NCBI GenBank assembly: GCA_008973525.1
Contig: WACJ01000069.1
Coordinates: 992,001-1,056,000, forward strand
Length of the DNA: 64,000 bases
Reading direction: 5' to 3'
Origin: Stenopsyche tienmushanensis
Lineage: Eukaryota > Arthropoda > Insecta > Trichoptera > Stenopsychidae
Positions 22,340-34,446 of this stretch are shown piece by piece. The notes below the pieces were generated by a model. That model saw only the letters and a program-made list of their open reading frames with translations. It was not told where the DNA came from and did no database searches. A program made the translations under genes and the position numbers. Each line of letters begins with the position of its first letter. Positions within the stretch are counted from its first letter, which is position 1.

Positions 22340-22645
22340 AACATATGGAAGAACGCTGCCAATGTGCTTTTCCGTCGATCCGTAGTCCGTGGATGAGCAA
22401 AATTTCTTTCGCGGACTCCCTCTTGAGTATTTTTTTTGGCAGACCCCATCCTAACTCCTTGTGACATAATTTTTCACGCACACAAATATTTCTTGGTCAT
22501 CTATTGGTTAAAATATATCTTCTTACAATGCTTTCTGTTTAAAAAAATCCTCGAAAATATCTTATTGAATTATAGATAAATGTATTTTTATATTTTCGCG
22601 GACCTTCGGTAATGACTTCGCGGATCCCAGTTTAAGAACGGCTGT
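22340..22645 (-). mobile_element. hAT-type non-autonomous remnant
   Basis: The right boundary is the inverse of CAGCCGTTCTTAAACTGGG (about 22625-22645), followed inward by GATCCGCGAAGTC and repeated GCGGAC motifs. The left part (22370-22440: CCGTGGATGAGCAAAATTTC, CGCGGACTCCC) is a weaker counterpart. No transposase is seen. Confidence 0.45.
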
Positions 22646-23317
22646 TCCAAAGCATTTTTACATTATTAAGCTTATAATATTTGGGCAGTAAACGACAAGA
22701 ATTATTAATATTAGACACACGGAAGGCCGGATATTTTAATTTCCGGGAGAGTCTAATTGATACAAATAAGGATTGACGCGCAATGCGAGCTGTTATATTA
22801 ATAATTTAGCACGTCCAACCCGAATCCGACCATTGTCCAATTTTAAATGTTTGCCCGAATTATTAATCGATTCGGTCTATTTTTCGTCCGTGTCTGTATT
22901 GTCCCTCAATGGCGCGAATCATTAATCATATTGGGCCGAAATTAACATATTGAGCCAAAGTTTCGGCCGACACTCGTTTCCTGTTCTCCATTGGAAAATT
23001 GATGTGTATTGGAACAGAATTAAAGCTCGGAGTGTTTGCTGGTCGGATGTAATTTGGTCATATTTTACAATAACTGTACATTAATACATTTTACTATGAA
23101 AGATGCCGCGAGTGAAACTGTTAGAATAATGGCCGGTGATTGATTGCTCGCCAAGAAATTCAACAAATCATGGACGATTTGCTTGTGAGTTTTGTGATTG
23201 TGTGTGCTTAAAAAGCCAATAAATCTAAAGATGGGTACAGTCGGAGAAAATTGAACAATTTCACTTTAATACGTTGAAGGCATTGTTGCATAGTTTTTCA
23301 ATTGTTGAAGTAAAGAT
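22646..23317. other. No gene recognised
   Basis: Moderately CpG-rich unique-looking DNA at 22690-23040 with no frame of note. Confidence 0.45.
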
Positions 23318-23500
23318 TCTATAGGCGCGGTAGGATAAATTGGCTTGAACGTCATTGCATACATCACTGACACAATATGCGCATGCGCCACGTCGCCTGT
23401 ATTGGATGCGTGTCTATGCGTAGCATAAAGTAGCCATCAGAGCTTGCGTTTTTATTGTATATTACACAAACACAGTGTTATTTTTTAGCTTAAAACAATT
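23318..23500 (-). repeat. Repeat family C, minus-strand copy
   Basis: The plus strand shows TCTATAGGCGCGGTAGGATAAATTGGC with GAACGTCATTG, then TGCGCATGCGCC, GTAGCATAAAGTAGCC and TATATTACACAAACAC. This is the exact reverse block order of 57865-58085. It gives the family 3' end (CTACCGCGCCTATAGAA on the minus strand). Confidence 0.65.
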
Positions 23501-24884
23501 TCTGAAAAAAACACTGCATAAATTCAATCTTTCCTAGGAGCTAAAAAATGTCATTTCTACAGCACAAGTCTAGTATCAATTTTCATAATATATCTAGAGA
23601 AGAAAATAATTTTAGTTTATTCGTTCAAATTGAAGCAATTTGAACTGAGTTCAATATTTTTTTGGAATTAATTTTCTTTCCTTATTTGTTTCTTCCTCAA
23701 ACATTACATCGGTAATATATGGATATTTCAAAATCAAGGTCGTACTAGGGGTTGACGTGTGTCGATTCCGGAAATATCATTTCCGTCACGTGATTGATAC
23801 AGTCAAACAGGGAGGGAAGGGTTGTGGACAGGCTTTCGTTTTAAATACGTGCTCGAGTTCCGCGTGATCACGTGATAAGTCGCCATAAAAGTAAAGCCTT
23901 AAAGCGTCCGATTATTGTTTTAAATGGTCGGGGTTCGTAGCTCTTGAGCGATCGATCCCTCACTTCATATAACCAACCTTATAAATCACCCCAAGGACGC
24001 TAGCCCTAGTCCTTATTTAATTCAGTTGCACCCGAATTAATTTCTCGGGGCAAATCAGCATATGGATGTTCAATAATATGCTTGCACTGGGAGATCATGG
24101 TCTTTGTCATGGGCATCACTGGCGAAAGACCACAGGGATTACGGTCTTGGGTAATCCGATCAGCACATGCACTCTGGCAGCTTCAATTAATAATTGCATA
24201 GCGAGAATTCTTGATACATCTGATGCAGATGGATCATAATCCAATATCGGCTCGCAAACCGATGGACATCCACTCCTATTGTATGTAATCAATATTTACA
24301 CTAGCCATATTCTCTCTCCCTGTCAACATAATCTTAATTCCGTTTATAGCATCGAAATGATTAACCACGACATACACAGCCATACGAGCTCTGCATAAAT
24401 CACGTCACATGTTTAGAATATTTATTATAATCTGATGACATTTGACTCGTTGATATGCGATAGCAATCTTACCAACGATACATACAAATTTGTAAACAAA
24501 TGTAAAAATTCAGTCGGATGGGCCAAAGATCACGTCCAATTTATGAAAGATCGTTGTGGTATGCATTTAAGCTTTCACTCATTTGGTGATAAAATAAACA
24601 TGGTGCTGAAACACCTACAAATGCACATAGTCGGCGATAACGCATTCCATCATTTACATCTGCTCTGAGCCTTCTCCCTGCAGTTGTCAGATTTAGACAT
24701 ATGGCATCTATTATATGTTAAATGGATCATCGCAGTATAAACGTGGTTTTCCGAAGTCTGCATAGCATTCGTGCTATATATTCTGCCCAAGGAATTCAGC
24801 AGGCTCGTACGAAGCAGACGGTTGACGCTTAGCTATGCATGTCCACGGCTTCCTGATTGCATCATACTAGTGGTAGGTCAAATA
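23501..24884. other. No gene recognised
   Basis: 23740-24130 is CpG-richer. A 77-codon frame at 24435-24668 (+) contains a Cys/His-rich stretch but matches no family I know and probably lacks an ATG start. Confidence 0.4.
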
Positions 24885-24887
24885 AAA

Positions 24888-25612
24888 TGTGCAAACGAAT
24901 GAGAAATATCAACTTTCGGATTTTAGTTAAGTTTTTAAAAAAATCTAGTTTATACCTTTTCCAACGATATGCTACTTGTTATACAAATCATTCAATACAT
25001 CTTTAAATTTGAAGAGGTACCAGTTTGGCAGGGTCAGGTTAAAGAAAATACTTTTATGTTATGTATGTATTTATAATATTTACAATATTTGTTCAAATTG
25101 GCCACCTCTGCTTTGTATGCACCCACTACAACTTTTAATAAACAAGGCGTGGCTTATTCCTTCAATTAAGATATCTTTTGTAGGCACCTTTGTCGTGTAA
25201 GTTAATTATTTTGACAGCTCTATTTTTTAGCTCGCACGGTCTTCAGACACCACTAGATTTTTTTGTTTGGGGACGTGCCATATTTCGTGGCTCAAAGAGT
25301 CACCAGACTTGACACCGCTGGATTTCTTTGTTTGGAAATGTGCCCTACTCCGAGGCTCACGCGCTCTATAGGCCTGACACCTCTGACTTTCTTTGTCTGG
25401 AAACGTGCTCTATTTCCTGGCTCGCATGATTACCAGACCTGACACCGCTGGATTTCTTTGTCTGGAGACGTGCCATATTCCATGGCTTGCATGGTGTTTA
25501 GATTTGACATCACTAGATTTCTTTGTTTAGGGACGTGCAAAATAATTAATTTACATGACAGATGTGCCCACAAATGATATCCTAATAGAAATCCTAATTG
25601 AATGCTATTTTT
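24888..25612 (+). mobile_element. Repeat family B copy with 65-bp array centre
   Basis: The left arm is 24888-25231 (AAACGAATGAGAAATATCAAC, GAAGAGGTACCAGTTTGGCA, then AATTAAGATATCTTTTGTAGG). The centre of 65-bp units is 25232-25542, and a short right arm is 25543-25612 (AAAATAATTAATTTACATGAC, ATATCCTAATAGAAATCC). The right arm is the inverse of the inner left arm, so this is an inverted-arm element with its outer right arm lost. No open transposase frame. Confidence 0.7.
25232..25542 (+). repeat. 65-bp minisatellite (about 5 units) derived from transposase
   Basis: Degenerate tandem units contain GACACCGCTGGATTTCTTTG and CGTGCC...GTGGCTC. Single units translate as DLTPLDFFVW, the Tc1/mariner motif around the third catalytic Asp. 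A 65-bp period breaks the frame at each unit. Confidence 0.75.
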
Positions 25613-25619
25613 CTGTGAG

Positions 25620-26495
25620 AGGGGAATCCTCATACCCATATTGGGATCAAGACATCCATACTGGGTAGTCTCAGATTTGTACTGACTAAACCCCCCCCCC
25701 CTTGCTCTTCTCTGTCCACCTGGTATTGTTTTTCACTTTGCTTCAGGAGGAAAGGTAGTATAGCCTTAGGTGATTGGCCCTATTCTATTGTTGGAGAGGC
25801 GCTCTGCGTCTCTCTCTTTCACTACCCTATTTGGCGCTCAGAATCTCTTCTACGTATTCGCGTCAAAAGTCCCAGTTCGTCTTGCTTTCCACCATGCTGT
25901 GGACCATGTTCTCGACGTTGGGCTCCGCTACCCCGAGTGCATGTTTCAGCAGTTTTCTTTGGGGTTACCAAGCCTCCCAGCCAATGATGATGTGCTCTAA
26001 GTCGTCGGTTGACATCTGCATGGCAGTGGCGGCACGTTGCGGATGGTACGCACCAAAGCATCTATGCCCAGTGAGCACCTGAGTCAAGTGGTAGGTTGAT
26101 TCACCGTGTTCCCGGGCCCTCTGCTGACTTATGACCGGGATAAGTCGGTGGGTCCATCTTCCCTTGCTGGGTTGATCCCATCTCCGTTGCCAGGCTTCCC
26201 TCAGTTTCTGGTCAGGTTCGTTGCGATTTTTAGGATCTTCGTAGTCCAAAGCCCTCTTCTTTGCCTGGAGGTCAAGCGGGGGTATTCCAGCTATCACGAT
26301 CACCACTTCTTCAGATTCAGGTCTATATGCTGTGGTGACTCGGAGTGCTGGATCCCGGCCAGCTTTCTTCTGTAGCTTTCGTGTCTGAGTGACTCATGCC
26401 ATATCGGGGCTCTGTACAAAAGGATCGAGTGTATTACCTCGTTTATGGTACGTCTTCTGTACCGCTTTGGCCCTCCGATACTGGGAATGAGCAAA
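25620..26495 (-). pseudogene. R1-clade LINE 3' end (longest copy)
   Basis: The minus strand, from 26495, reads GGPKRYRRRTINEVIHSILL and YRAPIWHESLRHESYRRKLA (end of the reverse transcriptase region). After a deletion it reads VIAGIPPLDLQAKKRALDYE, EAWQRRWDQPSKGRWTHRLI, HGESTYHLTQVLTGHRCFGA, a CCHC-region remnant near YHPQRAAT, WEAW, and the terminal portion with YVEEILSAK-like residues near 25850. This is the C-terminal half of R1-clade ORF2. In the family the HGEVNYYLTQ..TGHGCF block precedes a zinc knuckle. Frameshifts make it inactive. The 3' UTR near 25620-25760 holds a C11 run. It lies between inverted copies of family B. Confidence 0.85.
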
Positions 26496-26504
26496 TTGAA
26501 TTTT

Positions 26505-26966
26505 GACCCTGATAAACTAGTACCTCTTCAAGTTTGACGACTTATTAAATTATTTGTATGACATGTAGCATATCATTGAAAGGTTATAAGCTAGAGATAT
26601 TTTAAAAATCAAATAATATTCAAAATAATTGTTAGTTTTTTTTAAAGAATTTAAAATTTGACATTTGTCATTCGTTTGCACAGTTTTTGTGACTTTAGAA
26701 GCTCAAAATTAGTTTTATTTAAACTAATTCTTTAGATCAAAAATACATTGCAAAATACGTAATCAGTTATTTTGTGCTATAAAACCATGGATTAAAATCT
26801 TATAACGAATTAAAGGTGAAATTTTGGTTATTTTTTCAAAATGTTCAAAAAAAATCTATTTCGATAACCCAACCTTAGGACATAGGACTTATGTGTAAAA
26901 CGTAGCAAAAGACCCTCCTAACTCCAAAAAATTTTTTTTTGTCTATGTGCAAAACACCCTGTGTAT
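26505..26966 (-). repeat. Repeat family B, isolated arm (inverted relative to 24888)
   Basis: From CTGATAAACTAGTACCTCTTC through GACATGTAGCATATCATTG, TTAAAATTTGACATTTGTC and AACCTTAGGACATAGGAC to the outer tip GTGCAAAACACCCTGTGTAT. It matches 10436-10920 and the complement of 61972-62440. Confidence 0.75.
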
Positions 26967-29098
26967 CGTCGTTGTATAATATAATTTGTTATCAATTTTT
27001 AAAATTAGATTTTAGGCATATGTATCTGAATTATAATTGTGTTCAAATCTGTGGCCAGATCTAAAGTGGTGTTGTATTTTGTATATTTTTGTCAATGCAG
27101 CTTTTGTCGTATGTCGCGGTCTATTGTAAGAAACCAGCTCTGAAGCATCTGGAACTCCTCGTTATTTCTGCAGGCACATTTATTTCATTTCCACAGTTTT
27201 ATTATTAATCTGATTGCAATCTCGCCCAATTCCATTATCCATATGAGCTCGTTGCTCATTTTATGTCTACGTGCTGAATCGCAACAATCGAAATGAAGCA
27301 ATATTCTTTTTATGTCCGTACGTCGATACTGATAAATGGTCTTATATCCAAGCGTAGGTTCCTAGGGTGTTAAGTCAGATCTCTCCCCATGGTGTGGCCA
27401 CGGTGCGATCTAATTTTTTGATATGGGTCCTCCATTGTCAGTCAGAGATGGTTATCTCAGATGAGTCAACGCTACCGCAATAATATTCCTGCATGCTCAC
27501 CAATCCGATTTATTTCACCGGATTTAGGCATTCAAATGTGGCCTAGGCAATATAGACTTATCGATGAGCGGCCGCAAATGTATTTTAATATTTCCGAATG
27601 CATTATTTACACGAACGGGACTTAGCACTCGGGATAATAGGATTATTGGAGGCTGCATACCACTCTAAATTATCCCTTCCTTGGCCTCCATTAAAACTGA
27701 TACACCCGTATCCAATACGAATACAGGCTCTCCATAACCGGTGATCATGTGATATTGAGAGGCTGTGCTTTCGAGCAAAATGAGTAATGAATTCGCCTTA
27801 TAAGGCCCATGATAACACGCTGCCGAGGAACAGGATATGAATTTAAAAGTAATGCCTGCAACTTTCTCATATCTTCAATTGAGCTTATTGATTATCATTT
27901 GGGAGCATGACTGCCACCCTTTTGATCGAAGAACTTATTTTAATTACGGCCGGAGCAAAAATTGTTAATGTGGAATATGAATAGGCACTTGAACAAATGT
28001 TTGCATGAAGATCAAACAGCAAGATAAATATTGACGTCTAACACTTTTGATGAAGCTAATTATTCATATTGTTAATCCAACAAACTGTATACAACAACAG
28101 AAAGTAAATTCAAACACTCAACATATACCATAATGATCGTCTATATTCCATATGCACCTTATAAACTGACAATTAAAATAATATAAAAACGTTTGTTGTA
28201 CATTTGTATTTTATTATATTATTTTACATGCATAAATCATCAATTTATTCCGTATAAGTGCACGAGTAAGCATTCCATCAGTGTTTTATGACACGATCAT
28301 CTTGATGGCTCGCGGAGTACGGATTAATTTATAAGATTTGTAGATTATAACATCAAATGATTCTCAAAGTATTAAATTTTTGGATGTGACCGTCATTTTT
28401 ATCATCAATTTCCTTTATATTTTATTGTGTGAATTCGCGTTTTCATTTTTTTCCTTTAATTTTTTATGCTAAAAGTATTCAATATAGAATGTTGATATTT
28501 AGTGTGTTGACTAGGCGATCTTAATTGAACATAAAAATATTTTTCAAAGTTTGACAAAATATGATAGTGGGAGTGGAGGGAGTCACGTATGTCGGTACAC
28601 GAGCGATGACATTCTTCTCTATGGAAGTCCTTAGTTCTAAACAGAGGATTTTGAGCAAGAAGATTAAACATATTTTTACTTTGTATAATATTATGTATAG
28701 CTTAGACTACAACAAAGAAGAAATATTGGAAAATAAAAAAATAGTAAGCGATCGAAAAAAGTTTGTGTTTTTACCAACATTTTTTGTAGTTTTTTGTTCA
28801 TTAAATAAACATTTTAAAATATTTTTGGATAATTGTAATCTATATGATGAAGACATTTATTATACATATGCTTGCCAAATTTCATAAATATTGCTCATCT
28901 AGAGCGCGTGGCAACACTTCTGGAAGTTTGGAAAAAGTAGTTTTGAGAAAAACGCAACGCATTTAGAGTGTCTCCTCTCCTCAGCTTCGGGCAGCATAGT
29001 TTTTCCTTGTGAGTTAATTAAACATTATTAATGCCCGCAGGGGACACTTCAGGCACACAAAGTGAATGTGTTGAAAACGTGTAGATTAATATAGATAC
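26967..29098. other. No gene recognised
   Basis: 27350-27800 is more complex and CpG-rich. The 108-codon AT-rich frame at 28561-28887 (+) has an ATG but no recognisable domain and biased Lys/Ile/Phe composition, so it is probably incidental. Confidence 0.4.
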
Positions 29099-29483
29099 TG
29101 TAGCGTGGGCGATTTACCACCCCCACAGCTATTATTTTAACAGCGCCATCTCTTGTGGCCCTACGGAGACATTGTACCTGTGAATCACTTCTTGCACGTG
29201 CACCGTTGCCGGTTGGGTAGTGATGTGCAGGAGGCGGGAGTCGGAGGAGTCGTCGGTTAGCCTTGGCTGCGGGAGGTCGTCCTTCCTGCAGCCAGATCTG
29301 TCTTTCTCTCTCTGGAAAAATAGTTATTTAGAGAAGATTATTTTTATTCGACGCTTGTCTATTCCTATCCATTCGTCCAGCAACATTACGGCCCGATAGA
29401 AGAACAGACCCATGCGTTAGTGTGGCCATCCCGACGAGCAAGTGAGGGCGGGGAGCCACCCGGGGACTCTGCCAGTTATAACA
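29099..29483 (+). mobile_element. Solo LTR, internally deleted copy
   Basis: TGTAGCGTGGGCGATTTACC at the start. It then follows the copy at 14055: GCGCCATCTCTTGTGGCCCT, the GGCTGCGGGAGG...CTTCCTGCAGCC hairpin (about 29266-29294), the CTCTCTCTC run and GGCCATCCCGACGAGCA, ending GTTATAACA. The GC-rich tail is shortened by about 20 bp and the 5' hairpin is degraded. No clear target duplication. Confidence 0.75.
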
Positions 29484-31524
29484 AACATAGATTTTGGAGC
29501 TACATTTAATAGTTCTTCATATGCATGTCTCCGAGGTCTTTGATGTTCTCCTTGTCTTTGTTCTGTTCCTAAAGATTCTTGGTTCTGAACTGGTAAGGTT
29601 CATTATGCTTCATATTGTAGGGTCGACTAAGTAAGATATAGTGAGTGACAAGCATGCCATAGTTTATAAAAGTAGCAATGAATAGTAGATAAACTGAGTA
29701 TCAGCTTGTTGCTAGAAGGTTGTTTAAATATTTATTTTATAAATAAGTACTAGTCAAGATGAATGAATGAATATATTTTGTTAATATACATCTATGTTTG
29801 ATGTATGATTGTTATGGTCATATGGAAGCCATAACGTAATGATGCTTGGGAAAAAAGCTTAAGAGCTGGATGGGTGCATCAAATCGGAAAAATATACAGG
29901 CGCAATTTAATATGAGATTGAACCAGGAAGAGAATGGAGGAAAGATTGAGAGGCTTCTTCATTGTATGGAACTTCATCATACTGATGATGATGATAGTCG
30001 ATTGTCCGGGAAAAAAATATCAAGCTGAAGAACATAAATATAACAAGTCATTATTTACTTTGTTTTGTGATTTTATTTACAGATGATTGAATTATTTATT
30101 TAGGGAGCTATTTTTCCATCCAATTTGAATGTTGATAGCTACTGTACTATGATGATTCAATTTTGGGCGCTTTTGAAAATAGCATAAAACAGAAAGACAA
30201 CGAAGAGTCGAGGATTGGTATGCGTGTGCGAATCAGCAACGAGCGAAGAAATAAGAATGATAAGAGCAGGCCCGAAGATCTGCTGCTGAGGATCGTACCC
30301 TGGGCAATGGTATCGCAGCATCTGCACCTCCCATCTTCCAGAAGAGACGTGTAATTAAAATTTGATCCAACAATCCGGATTGTTTTGTTTATTACCGCCG
30401 GCCCACGCACCGCTCCTGGACGATATTCAAACATGGGCGTAAACCAGCGCGAGGCGTTTAATTTATTGCGATTGTGCCGAATAAATTCGCCACATGGAGA
30501 AATTATTTCGCTGTGTCCTCTTGTATACACAGTAATGCGAGTTCGAATCTGTGTTTGTCTGGCCACCAAATTTGGCAAGGGTGGGAACCCGGTAGAAATT
30601 CATCGGGAAGCGCCAGCGCTCCATATATTCGGGGGTTGCTTACGATTACTTAATATGCGATCATTTCGACGTAAGCAAGCTTCGATTGCTAAATTCGCAA
30701 CGTATGACATCATTCATATAAATCATGATGAAATTGCCAAATAATCTTAAATCGTCATAGTTGACCATCGGAATAGATCAACGGACTCGTGATCGTGATT
30801 TGGAATCCTGTCAGCATATAGCATTACTCATTAAAATATGCGAACGAGTTCACTGTCCATTTTGATATGAGCAAGAGCTAAGACAATAAAAGAATAGTTC
30901 TACTAGGGTCAAGGCCGTATTATACAACATCAAAGCATGTATTACATAAAGCAAAACCAAAGGCTTTGTGCGTATTCAATTTCACGTTAGTAAATCTGTA
31001 CCGGGACATTGCGAGACGTAATCGCGGATTAAGAATCAATTACTGTGCTCTGAAGGTACATATTACATGAACCCCATTCGAGGCTTTTTGGATGCAAATA
31101 CATATATCCCTTGGATTACGCGATTAATAACGAATAACGCGCAAAGCGAATTAATTTTGATATAAAAAAGTAGATAAATCCGTTTTGATTCTGGATCAAC
31201 ATATTCACGTTGTTTTGAAGATCTCGGATTAGTAGGCGGAGAAAATTAATTTTGATCTAGTAAATTTTACTAATTTATATATATCGGTATATGAATGATT
31301 GAGCTTCTTTAAATTAACGATCATATTTAGCTCTATTATCTCAGTTACAATTAATTCGAGCCAAACTCATTGAAATAATTTAAATATCGATGTAGTATTT
31401 TAACACATGTTAGTAGGGCATATGTTAAATCACTATACATTAAAAACTGCCAAATATTTTATAGTGAAATTTTAAATAAATTGGTTTAAAAAAAATACTT
31501 TTGAGCTTCCAAATTTAGGTCTTT
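29484..31524. other. No gene recognised; complex block 30140-30740
   Basis: 30140-30740 has balanced composition and overlapping long frames on both strands (143 codons minus at 30147-30578; 119 codons plus at 30385-30744). Mutual overlap and lack of any domain argue for non-coding conserved sequence. The 60-codon frame at 29846-30028 (+) also lacks a family. Confidence 0.4.
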
Positions 31525-31805
31525 GTTAGGGTCACGCTTAAGAAAATGCTTTTTGTGTTTAAGATGTTTTTATTATTATTAGCACATCATCTTTCATTTT
31601 TGCAAAGGCGGGACTTATTCTTTTAATTAGGATTTATTTTGTGGGCATCTTTGTCGAGTAAATTAATTATTTTGGCAGCCCTATCCCATGGCTCGCACGG
31701 TCTCCAGACCTGACACCACTGGATTTCTTTGGCTGGAGACGTGCCCTATTCCGTGGCACTCGTGGTCTTCAGACCTGACACGGATTTTTTTGTCTAGGGA
31801 CATTA
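31525..31805 (+). mobile_element. Repeat family B, short copy with two 65-bp units
   Basis: TAGGGTCACGCTTAAGAAAA, AAGGCGGGACTTATTC and GTCGAGTAAATTAATTATTT form the inner left arm. About two 65-bp units follow at 31685-31800. One unit reads ARSPDLTPLDFFGWRRALF without interruption, the best preserved transposase motif of all the arrays. Confidence 0.65.
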
Positions 31806-33536
31806 TTTTTGTGTAAAAGCTCGAAGAAGTCACCTAAATCGATGATAACATACGATGCATCAACGCAGAAAACCATATTTCATTGGCAAAACATCAGTAT
31901 GGCTCGTGTTACATCCACGTTATTCAAATAAACATTAAGCACACAGTAACATAATATATCTTGTATATCCATTGTATGAAGTGATATGATATAATTGGGA
32001 CCGCAACGCAACGCTGTTTCGTTCGGCTTTCGTAAATATTTACCTTCCTCCATCGTAATATCGCATGTCGTCTTTTTATCAAGTAAACTCAAAAATATTT
32101 CTTATGGCCACACACCGCAAAAAAAGGCTCTTCTATTTTACACAGAAAGCTTTTTTTGCAATCCAAAGAAAGCTGGTCCATATTTGGGTCTGCAATGTCA
32201 GTATAGGTTGAATCAAATTGTTCTAGTGCTGGAAATTTTTTGAGCTTATTTAAATTTATTTTTATTTGGACGATATAAAAAAGCTTTTATGAATAGTAAA
32301 AATGTTGTCAAATGACAGTTTTGTAGCATCCAATAATATGTTTGAGTGTCAATATTTATGAAACAGTCTTTATGAAACATCTGATATCTCGGAGGTTGTG
32401 GAGTGGTAGTTAATGTGTTAATAACATTAAAAATATCAATATTGTGATACAGAGGTTTGAGTAAATGAGGCAAATTGGTAACATTTGAACTGGTGTCTTC
32501 TATATAAAGAATAAGAAGCTGTTGCTTTGAAAATAACTAATAAAACTGAATAGCTTATAACCATAATTTACGACTGATTAAGATTTATGTGTAACGAAAC
32601 TTTATTATTGTCTAGGAGTAAAACGATTTATATTATGTAAAATAAATTAATTTACATCTCAATTATTACCTTATTGGTTCCGGATACGTTTAAGATGTTC
32701 CATCCAGCAGTTTACAGCATTCAAAGACAGTGTATTTTAATGGGCACGTGAACGGAACGCAGCATCACAACTTACTTGCCAGTCCTTTCATCTCGATGTC
32801 CATTTTGGATCTCACAAGATTTATCATGGCTTAGTGATTCAATAACACCATAAAAAGTGGATATTGAATCAATTCAGCCTCGTGAGAATTTAATGACCGT
32901 CTTTTAGCATTCCGGGCCGAACGGAATAAAGCTGTTTCCTTTTATTGAGACGGCCTGTGAACGTCAAAAGAAATTAAGATACAATAGCGAAGTTTACTGT
33001 ATCGCAGCTCCCAAGTCGATTTACTCCAATATCGGACGAAGTCTTCATTAAAATGAAATTCGGCAAGGAAATTTATTGTGGATATAAAACCTTTGACGGA
33101 GCAGAAACAAGAAATATTGCAGTGGGCTCGCTGTTTAATTCTTGTAAATTTAATCACAAATTACGCCCGCTGCAGCGCGCAGTGTGTGAATCGTTACATA
33201 TATGGGGCCATATATCAAACTTTATGATATGAATAAATATCTTCCTGCTTTATAAATTGGAAAAATCTCGTGCTAAAACGAATTAAGGGCCTATAAACTT
33301 TGTAATGAATCAATGGTCGTAGATGACCTTTGTTGGCATGTTAATGGCGCTGCTTTAATTGCCTCCTTAAATATTCATCTTCGTCAAGCATTTTCCGCCT
33401 GTGAGGATCCGATCCACATAGGATGATTTATATTTTATGATGATATTCATTATATAGTTCTAAAATATCCGCCAGAATGTTTTAGTTAAATATACAGACT
33501 CAAGATAATAAAATATTTTGGCATTATAAGCGATTT
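31806..33536. other. No gene recognised
   Basis: AT-rich. Frames of up to 82 codons at 31880-32473 have no motif. 32690-33180 and 33280-33430 are slightly more complex. Confidence 0.4.
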
Positions 33537-34446
33537 ATACAGGGACCGACAAAATTTTTTTGGGAGTTCGGGGGGTCTTTTGCTATATTTACGCCCTATT
33601 TCGTGGCTTACACGGTCTCTAGACCTGATACCACTGTATTTATTTGCCTGGGGACGTGCCCTATTCCGTGACCCACGTTGTATTCAGACCTGACACCACT
33701 GGATTTCTTTGTGTGGCAATGTGCCTTATTCTGTGACTCGTACGGTCCTCAGACCTGACACCACTGGATTTATTTGTTGGAAGATGTCCCCTCCTCCGTG
33801 GCTCATATAGTCACTAAACCTGACACCACTGAATTTCTTTGTCTGGAGATGTGCCCTATTTTCTGATTAACACCGTCACTAGACCTGATACCACTGAATT
33901 TCTTTATCTGCCTTATTCGTGGTTCACGTAGTATTCAGATCTGATACCACTGGATTTTTTGTGTGGCGAATATGCCCTATTCTGTGACTTATTGTCTTCA
34001 GATCTGACACCATTGGATTTATTTGTTTGAAGATGTCCCCTGCTCCGTGGCTCACATGGTCACTAAACTTGACACCATTGAATTTCTTTGTCTGGAGATG
34101 TGCCCTATTCCGTGGTTCGCCCAGTCTATAGACCTGACACCACTGAATTTCTTTGTCTGGAGATGTGCCCTATTTTCTGATTCGCACCGTCACTAGACTG
34201 GATACCACTGGATTATTTTGCTTGGGGACATGCCCTATACCGTGGCTCGCGTGGTATTCAGACCTGACACCACTGGATTTTTTTTTGTCTAGGGACGTGC
34301 AAAATAATTAATTTATACAACAGAGGTGTCCATAAAATAAATCTTAATTCAAAATGTATAATCGTCGCCTTTGCAAAAAATAAGGATGCTACTTCAGATA
34401 ATTACAGTTGAAAGAAGAAAAAAATGTGTAGTATGTATATATGAAG
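33537..34446 (+). mobile_element. Repeat family B copy with expanded array
   Basis: The left outer tip (TACAGGGACCGACAAAA, GGTCTTTTGCTATATTTACG) is fused directly to the array at about 33590, so most of the left arm is deleted. The right inner arm follows from 34307 (AAAATAATTAATTTATACAAC ... CTACTTCAGATAATTACAG). Confidence 0.75.
33590..34306 (+). repeat. 65-bp minisatellite, about 11 units, transposase-derived
   Basis: The start of the GACCTGACACCACTG block recurs at 33622, 33687, 33752, 33817, 33882, 33938, 34001, 34066, 34131, 34196 and 34261. Most steps are exactly 65 bp; one is 56 and one 63. In one frame a unit reads DLTPLDFFVWRRALFRGS. The third catalytic Asp region of Tc1/mariner transposases gives SPDLxPxDFFLW. 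65 is not a multiple of three, so the array is not coding. Confidence 0.9.

Noticed and set aside
25691..25701. C11 homopolymer as a regulatory or structural element
   Set aside because: A simple mononucleotide run in the 3' region of a dead LINE copy.
28561..28887. 108-codon frame with ATG
   Set aside because: No domain, strong Lys/Phe/Ile bias, and no splice or expression evidence visible.
30147..30744. Long overlapping frames on opposite strands (143 and 119 codons)
   Set aside because: Both cannot be coding, neither has a domain, and balanced composition alone explains the absence of stops.
33590..34306. CRISPR-like array
   Set aside because: Repeats are contiguous with no unique spacers, in a eukaryotic context, and each unit derives from transposase code.
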